Translations under genes and position numbers: made by a program
Shown: positions 16,123-24,483 of the stretch, in pieces
Layout of the letters: every line of letters begins with the position of its first letter
How positions within the stretch are numbered: position 1 is the first letter of the stretch
The notes under the pieces: generated by a model
Databases searched by the model: none
Told to the model about the DNA's origin: nothing
Seen by the model: the letters and a program-made list of their open reading frames with translations, nothing else
Assembly: GCA_023386815.1 (NCBI GenBank)
Contig: JAEWIZ010000018.1
Location: forward strand, 1-64,000
DNA from: Bacillota bacterium
Lineage (GTDB): Bacteria; Bacillota; Clostridia; Lachnospirales; Lachnospiraceae
DNA length: 64,000 nucleotides
Direction: 5' to 3'

Positions 16123-19100
16123 TTATGCCGAATACATATGGCTGTTAATTTCATCGATATAATTATCTAGTTTCTCACCAAACGCTTTATTAACCGCCCG
16201 ATAACCACCTTTATTGCGAAATGCCTCTGCTTCAAAGGTTTCTTTACTTAGTACAGTTTCCTGCAATAATTGTTGCTCAATACGGTCAAGCCAGTTAATC
16301 TGCACCTTTGTAAGCTCTGGGTGGATTGTTTTTGTCGTTGCAATTGCTCTTCTTATCCTATCTTCCTTGCTAATAAGAGAATCCCCTAATGATTTTTGAC
16401 GTATAAAACTTATTATATCCGCAGCAATATCCTGATTTGTCATTTCTCTCCATGCAGTTCGAAGCATAGTCTCATTAAAACTATTCCTCTCTAATTCCAA
16501 CTTCAATGCTTTCAATGATTCTCTTGTTAATTCCTTAGGTCTATTGGTAACGATATTCAATGCAACTATTTCGTTAAGATGCGTTTCTACAAAATTACGG
16601 AATTCCTTCAGATAATCCTCTGGCTTCTTAACATTACCATAGCCCCTTGAATGCTCTCTTATAGCATCCGGTTCCGTACTAATGAACTTTGGATCATCAT
16701 ATCCTTCACCTCTTACATATTGAAAGGCTTCTTTATTCTTCTTGATCTGTTCAATTGCCTGATCAACTGGCATGCGTAATATAACATCGATAAAGGCTTC
16801 CGGTGATTGGTATCCAGAGAGTGCCTGAAACTGCCCTCTATTATTATCACTCATCTTTCTTTTATTTCTGCGCAACTTGGCAATAATCATATCAATCTGA
16901 TTCTGTCTTGATTTATCTGATTCTAAAGTGTCTATACCATCTATCAGATCCTCAAATGTGTCTGTGGTTGTAGTAACAACTGGTTTCATTGTTGATACTG
17001 GTAACAATGCGTTATATACTCCAACAGCATCATATATTTCAAAATGCGTTTTGCCTATCTCTGGACACAATCTAGTAGCTCGTCCAAGCATTTGCTCAAA
17101 TAGAATTCTGGAACGTATTCTTCTCATAAACACTAATGTAGTTATTTCTTCCACGTCAATACCGGTTGTAAGCAAGTCCACCGTTACAACAATGCTTGGG
17201 AAAGCTTCATTCTTAAAGCGCCTGATTGCCTCACTAATCTTTTTCTTATTCCCATTTTCTATAGATCCTGTTATTTTCATAATTGTATTTTCATCTACGC
17301 CCTGCTCGGTGTATATTCGTTTAAGAATCTTCACAATCATATCTGCATGAGCATCATCAACAGCAAATATAAGAGTCTTTCCTTTTTCATAAGGATCGAT
17401 ATCTTTTGCAATTTCGTTTAATACAGTTTCATTAAAGCTTTCCGACACAACACGCCTATTAAAGTCTTCTACCTCGAACCGAAGGTCATCCTCTAACTCA
17501 GCACTATTGGTGATCACATTAGTTACAGGGTCATAAACCGGTGGCGTATCACCCGCATGAAAAGTTATACCTTCTTCACTTAATTTAGTTTTAATAAGAT
17601 GAGGTGCATCATGATCAACTAGATACCCGTCAACAACAGCTGTCCTATAATCATATGTGAATACCGGTTTCCCAAAAATCTGTGTAGTATGAAGTGCAGG
17701 TGTCGCTGTAAGCGCAATTTTGACCGCATTAAAGTAGTCAATGACTGCTCTATACTTACTGCGAAAGTCATCTTGATTTCGGTATAAGGTTTCATCTTCA
17801 CTCATTTCCTTATCTAATATATAACCCCTATGTGCCTCATCTACGATAATAAGATCATAATCTGATACCCCGGGTAAAGTTCCCTCATTATACATTATAC
17901 GCTTGACAAGACTCTGTACCGTAGCAATATGTACTCTGGTATCTTTGTCAAATTCGCGATCTTCGAGATCCTTAACATCATAGATTTGATTCAGAGTTAA
18001 TAATTCCTTTAATCGAATCTCTTTAAATGTATCCATTGTCTGCTCGCCCAATGAAGTTCTATCAACCATATAAAGAATGCGTTTAAATCTTCCTGCATCA
18101 AGAAATCGATATATCATTCCAAGGACAGTACGCGTCTTTCCGGTACCGGTTGCCATTGCTAATAAAGCCGTCGTTTCATTACCTCTTATTGCTTCTTCTG
18201 CAGCTTTTATCGCTTCAACTTGATAGTAGCGAAGATTCAACCCATCGGGATCCTGTAACACCTCATAACCGGTGCTTACGAGTTTACGATTTGCTGCCTC
18301 AATGTCCTTCTCTAACTCCTGTACAATACCTTCAGGGCTTGACCAGCCAGATAATGCTTTCGGTGTATTAAAAGATTCTCTAACATCCAAAAACCAAATA
18401 CCTGACATTTCTTCATATTGTTTCAGATAAGGTCTTCCATTTGTTGCGAATAAAAATGGTACCTTATAATCACCATAGGATTGAATAACATACTTTTCAT
18501 GCTCTTTCTTAATATGCTTTGCATAATCTTTACACTGCCCATCGATAACAGCAGATATATTGGAATGTTTCTTTTTTGCTTCAACAACACCAACTATTTT
18601 TTCACCTACAAATAATGCATAATCAACTAACCCGAATTTACTGGTCTTAGAATCCGTCGGCCATTCTGCGATTGCCAGATTCCGGTTCCGCTCCGGTCTT
18701 GTCCCCTTAGAATAACGAAGTGATTCCGTATCTACTTCCCAACCAACACTACGAAGTTGCTCGTCGATAATCTCTCTGGTCTGAGCTTCAGTGAGCTTAA
18801 TATTGGTAGCATTTTTATATGCTGCTGTCTTACGGTCACTAGATGCTTTACCGGTCTTTTGAATTTCTATTAACAGCTGTATTAAAGATCGGTTATTTTC
18901 TTCAAGATCTTTATTGGCTCTTTCTAGCTCTTCCATACTAATTGATTGATCTACCGGCACAATATACTCTTTTGATTGAAAACCATAGTCACCATAGGTC
19001 TGCATAAACCATGCACATAATTCATATGAAAGCTTAAGATTAGATAACGCCTGATCCTTCGAATCCATACCATTGTGAGTAGCATCATTTCGAGTTAATC

Positions 19101-19359
19101 TTAATACACGAAACGTATTATCAATTTCTCTTGGCAATAAATCATTCTGCTTTAAGATTTTAATCCGGTTCGCATGTGTATTATCATACTCTGGTTCCTT
19201 TAAGCCATCGTAAGCAAGCATGTATTTAGCAATGTGCTCTGCCAGCATACCTTGTTTGATCAATGAAGTATTTGGATCAGAATATAGATTTTTCTCAGCT
19301 AGCTCCCCCATTCGAGCTAAATCCGACCATTTTGATTTAAGAAATTCAAAATTTCCCAT
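16123..19359 (-). CDS. hsdR: Type I restriction endonuclease subunit HsdR
   Basis: Motor-nuclease subunit of 1078 aa. The N-terminus has a DUF4145-like helical region (about 1-110). A PD-(D/E)xK nuclease core follows near 240-275 (GLVDYALFV then VVEAKKK). Superfamily 2 helicase motifs come next: ATGTGKTRT, VDEAHRG, TATPAL and QMLGRATR. The start at 19357-19359 is preceded by AAGGGGG; a frame 13 codons longer has no ribosome site. First gene of the R-M-S operon, reading left. A perfect 7-1-7 palindrome lies just upstream. Confidence 0.95.
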   Translation of the reverse strand: MGNFEFLKSKWSDLARMGELAEKNLYSDPNTSLIKQGMLAEHIAKYMLAYDGLKEPEYDNTHANRIKILKQNDLLPREIDNTFRVLRLTRNDATHNGMDSKDQALSNLKLSYELCAWFMQTYGDYGFQSKEYIVPVDQSISMEELERANKDLEENNRSLIQLLIEIQKTGKASSDRKTAAYKNATNIKLTEAQTREIIDEQLRSVGWEVDTESLRYSKGTRPERNRNLAIAEWPTDSKTSKFGLVDYALFVGEKIVGVVEAKKKHSNISAVIDGQCKDYAKHIKKEHEKYVIQSYGDYKVPFLFATNGRPYLKQYEEMSGIWFLDVRESFNTPKALSGWSSPEGIVQELEKDIEAANRKLVSTGYEVLQDPDGLNLRYYQVEAIKAAEEAIRGNETTALLAMATGTGKTRTVLGMIYRFLDAGRFKRILYMVDRTSLGEQTMDTFKEIRLKELLTLNQIYDVKDLEDREFDKDTRVHIATVQSLVKRIMYNEGTLPGVSDYDLIIVDEAHRGYILDKEMSEDETLYRNQDDFRSKYRAVIDYFNAVKIALTATPALHTTQIFGKPVFTYDYRTAVVDGYLVDHDAPHLIKTKLSEEGITFHAGDTPPVYDPVTNVITNSAELEDDLRFEVEDFNRRVVSESFNETVLNEIAKDIDPYEKGKTLIFAVDDAHADMIVKILKRIYTEQGVDENTIMKITGSIENGNKKKISEAIRRFKNEAFPSIVVTVDLLTTGIDVEEITTLVFMRRIRSRILFEQMLGRATRLCPEIGKTHFEIYDAVGVYNALLPVSTMKPVVTTTTDTFEDLIDGIDTLESDKSRQNQIDMIIAKLRRNKRKMSDNNRGQFQALSGYQSPEAFIDVILRMPVDQAIEQIKKNKEAFQYVRGEGYDDPKFISTEPDAIREHSRGYGNVKKPEDYLKEFRNFVETHLNEIVALNIVTNRPKELTRESLKALKLELERNSFNETMLRTAWREMTNQDIAADIISFIRQKSLGDSLISKEDRIRRAIATTKTIHPELTKVQINWLDRIEQQLLQETVLSKETFEAEAFRNKGGYRAVNKAFGEKLDNYIDEINSHMYSA

Positions 19360-19383
19360 AAAATCCCCCTTATGAATCTTAAT

Positions 19384-19398
19384 TTGATACAGTATCAA
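19384..19398. promoter_or_regulatory. 15-bp palindrome upstream of hsdR
   Basis: TTGATAC-A-GTATCAA is a perfect 7-1-7 inverted repeat 25 bases before the hsdR start and 34 bases after the DUF4435 gene. TATACC/TATATT-like bases adjoin it on the minus strand. It is a candidate operator giving hsdRMS its own promoter. Confidence 0.45.
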
Positions 19399-19431
19399 TA
19401 TACCAAAATAAAAATTCTAAATAATACTTAT

Positions 19432-20373
19432 TCAACTTGCCAATTCCCGGAAATAGGCTGATTTTCTAAATTTACTAAATAAGTATTCCTTTAAACAATC
19501 AGGTGTATCTGCATATTGTGATAAGACAGACACCATATTATCTTCACCGATGTTTAAATTGACTTTGTGCCGTTTATTAAAATACTCTCTGTTTTTTTTC
19601 TTATTAGAATCCATAAAGACTTTAGTAAATACTTTAGGCATTGTTTGTTCGAAATACTTTCCTCTAATGCGTCCGATGGAATTGCATTTCAACCAACTTA
19701 TCTCCTTTTGTATTTCTTCTTCGGATACTTTTACATAATCAGGCGTTAATTTCTCCAAATCAGCAATAGAAGTAACATCTTTAATTTTACTATATTCCTT
19801 CAATGATTTCAAATCAGGATAATTACCAGTATCATTCCTTTTATTTTTTTGTAATGAGTACCACGCATTGGCATATAGCATTGATTCTACAACACTATCT
19901 CTTCCTTCTGTAATTAATTTTATGGCTTTTCTCAAATCCTTTTCATCATTTTCATCTCTATCTGCAGACAATCCCCATTCACCAACTAATATGTTATGAA
20001 TAGCTGCATCCGATATATAAAAATTTTCAATAGCATATGTAGGCGTAACATAAATATCATTATTTTTTATTTTACTTTTATCATAATCACGGTCTACAAA
20101 ATACATTTTTATCTCATCTTTTTTTTCTGCAGTTTGCTTTTTTATCATATCATATATTTTTAAGACATTATCTTTATTATTACAAATATAATGTTCATGC
20201 TTATCTCCAACTCTACAATATTGATTAATTCTGCAGCAATAATATTTGTAATCATCTTTTCCTTCAAAAAAGCAGAAAATGTTTGTATCACTTCTCATAG
20301 TAATATAGTTTTGGAATATTACTTCTAGGCAATCAAGTTCATCATCCATCTCTTGTATTAATTCACACGACAT
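19432..20373 (-). CDS. DUF4435 (TOPRIM-like) protein, AriB-like
   Basis: A 313-aa protein, the likely effector of a two-gene defence module. It has TOPRIM-like acidic motifs: FFEGKDDYKYY (about residue 35), then YFVDRDYDK (about 95), then TYAIENFYI. In PARIS, AriB is a DUF4435 nuclease that is released from AriA and cleaves host tRNA. The start was placed at ATG 20371-20373, nine bases after GGAGGG; a TTG three codons earlier is possible. It begins 5 bases after the ATPase stop, so the pair is one unit. The family assignment is from motifs and pairing; the trigger is unknown. Confidence 0.75.
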   Translation of the reverse strand: MSCELIQEMDDELDCLEVIFQNYITMRSDTNIFCFFEGKDDYKYYCCRINQYCRVGDKHEHYICNNKDNVLKIYDMIKKQTAEKKDEIKMYFVDRDYDKSKIKNNDIYVTPTYAIENFYISDAAIHNILVGEWGLSADRDENDEKDLRKAIKLITEGRDSVVESMLYANAWYSLQKNKRNDTGNYPDLKSLKEYSKIKDVTSIADLEKLTPDYVKVSEEEIQKEISWLKCNSIGRIRGKYFEQTMPKVFTKVFMDSNKKKNREYFNKRHKVNLNIGEDNMVSVLSQYADTPDCLKEYLFSKFRKSAYFRELAS

Positions 20374-20378
20374 ATTAA

Positions 20379-21878
20379 TCAACCCTCCAAAAATACAGCA
20401 AGCTCATTTGTATATTCCCTCAGTTCATTTTTATAAATGAAAGGGGAGTGTGTAGTAGCTACTAAAAGTCCTACCTTGCCTGAGTTATATATGTCCAACA
20501 AAAAATCCTTTTGCCATTTAATAGATAATGAAATCTCAGGTTCATCAATTATGCAAATACATGAAGTTGTTACATCTAAATACACCTTAGTAAATATTGA
20601 TATTACCTGTTTTTCGCCTGATGATAATTCATCAAATTCGATCTCATCACCGGAATTATCCAAAACACCTATACTTAACATAGCCTCATCATATATCACT
20701 TTCTTATTTACTAAATATTTTGTACATATATCTGCAAATTTTCTCAACTTATCATCAAGCGCTTTTTGACTATCATATATTTTTACCAATCTATCTAGGT
20801 AAAATTTCAAGAAATCCTCATTAGGATTATCCATTTCGGCATTATTATTTACAAATGAGTTTAATTGTTCAATACTTTCTATTCTTGATTGTCCAATCCT
20901 CTTTATTATTACATCTACTTTATGTTTATCGATTACAGGGATATCCTTTACCAGCGTTTGAATACTAATACCTTTTAGTAAATCACTAATAATAGAACCA
21001 TTCATTTCAGCATATGATGTATTTGCGTCATCGGACATTTTCTTCAATAATGATTTGATAATGCGCTTTACATCTTCCATTCCGAATTTTGCATAATCGG
21101 ATATGTAATCAGGCCTCTCCGATCTATGATTCATAAATACTTTATCTACTGAATCTTCTATCCTTCTATATGTTGGATAAAATAATACTTCATCTGCTAT
21201 TTTAGCTTTAATCTCATATAAATCTTTAAATATGTCTTTGTCTTGATTATAAATAATATCTTGTAATCTTCTAAAAATTCTAATACTCTCACTACTACTA
21301 ATTCCTCGATTACGAGCATGACGATTCATAGTCTCATCCAAATAATCAAAATCAATATATCCACTTTTTTTATAGTCATAAGATAATTTATCAAATGCAG
21401 AATACGGTAAATACGGTCTTAACTCTCGAAGTAATTCGCTTATCTCATCGTTACTTTTCAAACTTAGATTAGATTTATCAATATAATATTTTTTATTATT
21501 AATATTGATTTCTATTTTATTAAATGGGATTGATATTAAGATTTCTCTGTTTCCTTTTAATATTGCAACGAGTAAATTAAGAATCGTAGTTTTACCACAA
21601 CCGTTTTCAGACACAATTATCAGGATATCATTAATAAAATTAATTTTATAGTTGTATTTACCAAACAAACCGTATATTTTAATATACTTTAATGAAGTAA
21701 CATTGGTATGTTCTTTTAGATTGGTTTTACCAATTAACTTGATTTCAACTTTCTTTACATCTTCTAATTCCACTTCAAATTGATTACTAATACTAATATT
21801 ATTTTCTGCAAGAAAATCTACCATTTGTTCATTTGATAATCCGAAAATTTTAGCTAATTCGCTTACTTTTATTTTCAC
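20379..21878 (-). CDS. ABC-type ATPase with an IF2-N-like N-terminus, AriA-like
   Basis: A 499-aa soluble ATPase. Motifs: Walker A SENGCGKTT (about residue 92), ABC signature LSSGEKQ, Walker B CICIIDEPE and the switch His in ATTHSPF, the order seen in OLD/AriA-type ATPases. Residues 1-45 (IKVSELAKIFGLSNEQMVDF, then FLAENNIS) strongly resemble the small N-terminal domain of bacterial initiation factor IF2, an unusual addition. GTG start with AGGAGG upstream. With the DUF4435 gene it forms a PARIS-like pair beside a type I R-M operon, consistent with a second line that fires when phages inhibit restriction. Confidence 0.8.
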   Translation of the reverse strand: MKIKVSELAKIFGLSNEQMVDFLAENNISISNQFEVELEDVKKVEIKLIGKTNLKEHTNVTSLKYIKIYGLFGKYNYKINFINDILIIVSENGCGKTTILNLLVAILKGNREILISIPFNKIEININNKKYYIDKSNLSLKSNDEISELLRELRPYLPYSAFDKLSYDYKKSGYIDFDYLDETMNRHARNRGISSSESIRIFRRLQDIIYNQDKDIFKDLYEIKAKIADEVLFYPTYRRIEDSVDKVFMNHRSERPDYISDYAKFGMEDVKRIIKSLLKKMSDDANTSYAEMNGSIISDLLKGISIQTLVKDIPVIDKHKVDVIIKRIGQSRIESIEQLNSFVNNNAEMDNPNEDFLKFYLDRLVKIYDSQKALDDKLRKFADICTKYLVNKKVIYDEAMLSIGVLDNSGDEIEFDELSSGEKQVISIFTKVYLDVTTSCICIIDEPEISLSIKWQKDFLLDIYNSGKVGLLVATTHSPFIYKNELREYTNELAVFLEG

Positions 21879-21905
21879 AATATTCCTCCTATATTTTTTA
21901 AATCA

Positions 21906-21934
21906 ATTATACATGTTTTTACTGGGAACTTAAA
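21906..21934 (-). promoter_or_regulatory. Probable promoter of the PARIS-like pair
   Basis: On the minus strand TATAAT (plus 21906-21911) is spaced 17 bases from a weak -35 TTTAAG (plus 21929-21934), about 30 bases before the GTG start. Confidence 0.4.
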
Positions 21935-22013
21935 CCATTTTTTGTCTTTATTGTTAAAAATTCATGTTCTTTCAACATTATTATTAACACACCTATGCTT
22001 CTAATGAATAAAA

Positions 22014-22033
22014 GTGGTGTAAAAATGGTGTAC
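22014..22033 (+). repeat. Candidate integrase arm-type sites, right
   Basis: GTGGTGTAA (22014-22022) and ATGGTGTAC (22025-22033), 11-bp period, same orientation as the left pair. They end 3 bases before the -35 of the promoter that now drives queT, so integrase binding here could affect queT transcription. Confidence 0.55.
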
Positions 22034-22036
22034 CAC

Positions 22037-22065
22037 TTGCAATTTTCCTCCGAATGCGATATAGT
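22037..22065 (+). promoter_or_regulatory. Element-supplied queT promoter
   Basis: TTGCAA (22037-22042), 17-base spacer, TATAGT (22060-22065). It lies inside the element, left of the right-hand 28-bp repeat, and replaces the native promoter at 7211-7239. Confidence 0.75.
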
Positions 22066-22157
22066 AGTATTCGCTGCAACCCCCTATCCATGGGCTTTCC
22101 AGCATTTAACTCACGTCAGTTCGTAACCTTCCTGACGTAAAACAAAACTAAAGGAGA
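22066..22157 (+). ncRNA. queT leader, candidate preQ1-type riboswitch (chimeric)
   Basis: The leader has CGCTG/CAGC pairing around a CCC/GGG stem, then the CGTCAG/CTGACG hairpin whose loop holds AACCTTC, then TAAAACAAAACT and the ribosome site AAAGGAG. The loop bases CCTT can pair with AAGG of the ribosome site, giving a pseudoknot-like way to block translation. Bases left of 22110 come from the element, and bases right of 22137 from the chromosome. A preQ1 riboswitch is expected because queT transports queuosine precursors; the class is not assigned. Confidence 0.55.
22110..22137 (+). repeat. attR: 28-bp direct repeat, right copy
   Basis: Identical to 7283-7310. It carries the last stem-loop of the queT leader (arms 22114-22119 and 22132-22137). 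The queT ribosome site starts 13 bases after it. Confidence 0.75.
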
Positions 22158-22165
22158 TAAGAATA

Positions 22166-22663
22166 ATGAAAACTTCGAAAGTAACTTTTATCACAGAGGC
22201 TGCTGTTATTGCTGCACTCTACACCGTGCTGGTTCTGGTGTTCTCATTTTCCAGCTTTGGTCCAATTCAATTCCGTATTGCAGAGGCTTTAACTGTTCTG
22301 CCTTACTTCACGCCTGCTGCCATTCCTGGTTTAACGATCGGATGCTTTTTAAGTGCAGTAATTACAGGTGCTGATGTTCTTGATATTATTTTTGGTTCTC
22401 TTGCAACGCTAATTGCTGCCGTAATTTCCTACAAATTACGAAAGCATAAGTATCTTGTTCCAATCCCACCAATTTTAGCAAATGCCATCATTGTACCCTG
22501 GGTTTTAAGATTTGCTTATGGCGAAGCCCAACCGATCTATCTTATGATGTTCACCGTTGGCGCCGGAGAATTACTTGCTGCCGGTTTTTTGGGAACGGTT
22601 CTTTTACTTGCTTTAGGCCGCATTAAGCATATCATCTTCCGGAACCAAACTGACAAAAAATAA
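22166..22663 (+). CDS. queT: Queuosine precursor transporter QueT
   Basis: A 165-aa membrane protein with about five hydrophobic segments. The family-typical GPIQFRIAEALTVLPYFTP near residue 35 and a late PIYLMMFTVGAGELLAAG identify the QueT (COG4708) S-component family, which imports queuosine precursors (preQ0/preQ1 or similar) with an ECF module. AAAGGAG precedes the ATG. This is the chromosomal gene next to the element; its promoter and the 5' part of its leader now come from the element. Confidence 0.9.
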   Translation: MKTSKVTFITEAAVIAALYTVLVLVFSFSSFGPIQFRIAEALTVLPYFTPAAIPGLTIGCFLSAVITGADVLDIIFGSLATLIAAVISYKLRKHKYLVPIPPILANAIIVPWVLRFAYGEAQPIYLMMFTVGAGELLAAGFLGTVLLLALGRIKHIIFRNQTDKK

Positions 22664-22861
22664 TGCAACATAGAAAACAATCTGTTCTGTTCAAAAGTAA
22701 AACTATAGGAAAGCAGCTGGGAAATCTACTTTTAAGGGAATTGTATTTAGAATAGCTCTAAATACCCATATATACCCAATTTTAGGATTAAGTATTTACA
22801 GAACTACGGATTAGTGGTACTATTGTAGCGTTATCTATTTTTACATATTAGGGAGTTACAT

Positions 22862-24139
22862 ATGAATAACAGAAATGATAGTATATCAAGCAATCCAATA
22901 GATATCCCAAGCTTTATGAATAGTCGCGACACCAATGGACGAACGTCCTCCAATATACACTTTAGCTATGAAGAGGATTATGATAGTGATGCCTTTATTA
23001 AAGATGTAAATTCTTCTCTGGCAAAACAGGTCAGAAATGATTATCAGGAGCCCAAAAAAGCCTCCAGCAGCGGCAATAACAAGAAACGTCCTCGCAAGAA
23101 AAAAGGAGCTGCAAAGTTTTTCAAAGTAGCTGCCTCCATTTTGTTACTTTTTATCGCGGTTGCAAGCTTGCTCTTGTTTACAGATCCGGGCAGAAAGCTC
23201 TTAATTAATACGGTTGGTAATTATATTTACGGTAATTTATCTTTTGCTGCTTCTGATGATCCTTCTGCGGATGAAGCAATTACAGATCTGACACTGGATA
23301 AATCCGTTGTTAATATCTTGTTGATTGGTGTGGAGCAGATTGGTGGAGCAGAGAATACAGACTCCATGATGATTGCCACCTTGAATAAGGACGACCATTC
23401 CTTAAAGCTTACTTCTATCATGCGTGACTTATACGTCGATATTCCTGGTTATGATAAGAGCAAGCTTAATTCTGCCTTTGGTAAGGGTGGTATTGATCTA
23501 TTGTATGAAACTATAGAGAATAACTTCGAGGTAGATTTAGATGGCTACTGTATGGTTAATTTTGAAGCCTTCGAAACTATTGTGGATATGGTTGGCGGTG
23601 TAGACATTACCTTAACAGAAGAAGAAGCCAAATATCTTAGAACCACCAATTATATTTCTAAAAAATCAAATCGAAAAGTGGTTGCCGGTGTGAATCATAT
23701 GAATGGAAACCAGGCGTTAGGTTATTGCAGAGTACGTAAGGTTTCTACTGGAACAGAGAATAATGACTTTGGTAGAACGCAACGCCAACGAATTGTACTG
23801 GATGCTATATTTGATGAGGTAAAATCCAAGAATGTTCTCCAGCTAGCTATGCTGATGAATAGTGTTCTTAAAAATGTTGAAATACAAACGGATATTACGC
23901 AGAAAGAGTTTAACTTATATCTTAACGAAGCCTCCAAACTCAAAGTTCAAGCCCTTAAGACCTTCCGTATTCCTACCGATGGAAGCTATGATAATGAACG
24001 AGTTCCAATGGGGAAATATAATGTTGAGGTATTAGTACCTAAGGACTGGAGTATAACCAGACAGGAGCTGCATGATTTTATCTATGGTTCGACAGCCGAG
24101 GCATCAGCTACCGAGGGATCAACAGCAACAGAGGAATAG
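22862..24139 (+). CDS. LytR-CpsA-Psr family protein
   Basis: A 425-aa protein of the LCP family, which attaches glycopolymers to peptidoglycan on the outer face of the membrane. It has a long charged cytoplasmic N-terminus with a Lys/Arg-rich patch (KKRPRKKKG near 75), one membrane helix at about 88-107, and the LCP catalytic domain with NTDSMMIATL, TSIMRDLYVDIPG and GGVDITL. It ends in a Ser/Thr/Glu/Ala-rich tail. A strong terminator follows. The 198-bp gap before it holds no other gene. Confidence 0.92.
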   Translation: MNNRNDSISSNPIDIPSFMNSRDTNGRTSSNIHFSYEEDYDSDAFIKDVNSSLAKQVRNDYQEPKKASSSGNNKKRPRKKKGAAKFFKVAASILLLFIAVASLLLFTDPGRKLLINTVGNYIYGNLSFAASDDPSADEAITDLTLDKSVVNILLIGVEQIGGAENTDSMMIATLNKDDHSLKLTSIMRDLYVDIPGYDKSKLNSAFGKGGIDLLYETIENNFEVDLDGYCMVNFEAFETIVDMVGGVDITLTEEEAKYLRTTNYISKKSNRKVVAGVNHMNGNQALGYCRVRKVSTGTENNDFGRTQRQRIVLDAIFDEVKSKNVLQLAMLMNSVLKNVEIQTDITQKEFNLYLNEASKLKVQALKTFRIPTDGSYDNERVPMGKYNVEVLVPKDWSITRQELHDFIYGSTAEASATEGSTATEE

Positions 24140-24170
24140 CAGATTAGGATTATATTAAATTATGTATATT

Positions 24171-24214
24171 AATGTTGGGAGTGTGAAACATCATATTCCC
24201 AACATTTTCCTTTA
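24171..24214 (+). terminator. Terminator after the LCP gene
   Basis: Perfect 10-bp stem AATGTTGGGA / TCCCAACATT (24171-24180 / 24197-24206) followed by TTCCTTTATT. Confidence 0.75.
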
Positions 24215-24289
24215 TTATAAAGCCGGATCATGAATTCCTAAACATAATGCCTGATGAAGTAGCAATCATATTATTGTTATAGCCAAAGA

Positions 24290-24351
24290 AGCGAAGTACT
24301 ATTGTTTACGGCCACGCTTCAAAGAAGACTGACCTACCCTAGTACTTCGCT
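24290..24351. repeat. Long-range inverted repeat 3' of asnS
   Basis: AGCGAAGTACTA (24290-24301) pairs perfectly with TAGTACTTCGCT (24340-24351) around a 38-nt loop. It lies in the 344-bp gap between the convergent LCP and asnS genes, next to the three-stem repeat. Confidence 0.5.
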
Positions 24352-24358
24352 CCATTTT

Positions 24359-24450
24359 ATAGGATAGCAACACAACCTGTTCCTATCCTATGGATGCATG
24401 GCGCAAATTCAGCGCCTTTTATGAGAAGTTACAGCATAACGTCTCATAAA
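24359..24450 (-). repeat. Three-stem-loop intergenic repeat (copy on the minus strand)
   Basis: Read on the minus strand: stem TTATGAGA/TCTCATAA (plus 24419-24449), then AAAAGGCGCTG..GCGCC (24400-24416), then stem TAGGATAG/CTATCCTA (24360-24390). The architecture and the central AAAAGGCGCTG-ATTTGCGCC match the tandem copies at 30781-30965, while the outer stems differ in sequence but keep pairing. Lies just 3' of asnS. Confidence 0.55.
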
Positions 24451-24483
24451 CTTTATATTTTATCAGTATGACCAATTTATATT

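Larger units (their letters stand above)
7311..22137. mobile_element. Integrated element (about 14.8 kb) carrying hsdRMS and a PARIS-like pair
   Basis: Bounded by a 28-bp direct repeat at 7283-7310 and 22110-22137. It contains a tyrosine integrase 1.1 kb from the left end, excisionase-like proteins, several short DNA-binding proteins and a defence cargo. All recognised genes but one read leftwards. No conjugation, capsid or clear replication gene was found, so it is best called a genomic island or satellite-like element that may be mobilised by helpers. Exact crossover bases within the repeat cannot be fixed from sequence. Confidence 0.8.

Noticed and set aside
7311..22137. Prophage
   Set aside because: No capsid, terminase, tail, portal or lysis gene was recognised; the content is recombination control plus defence.
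24290..24351. Possible T-box for asnS
   Set aside because: It lies 3' of asnS, not upstream, and lacks the T-box sequence; the true upstream gap is too short.
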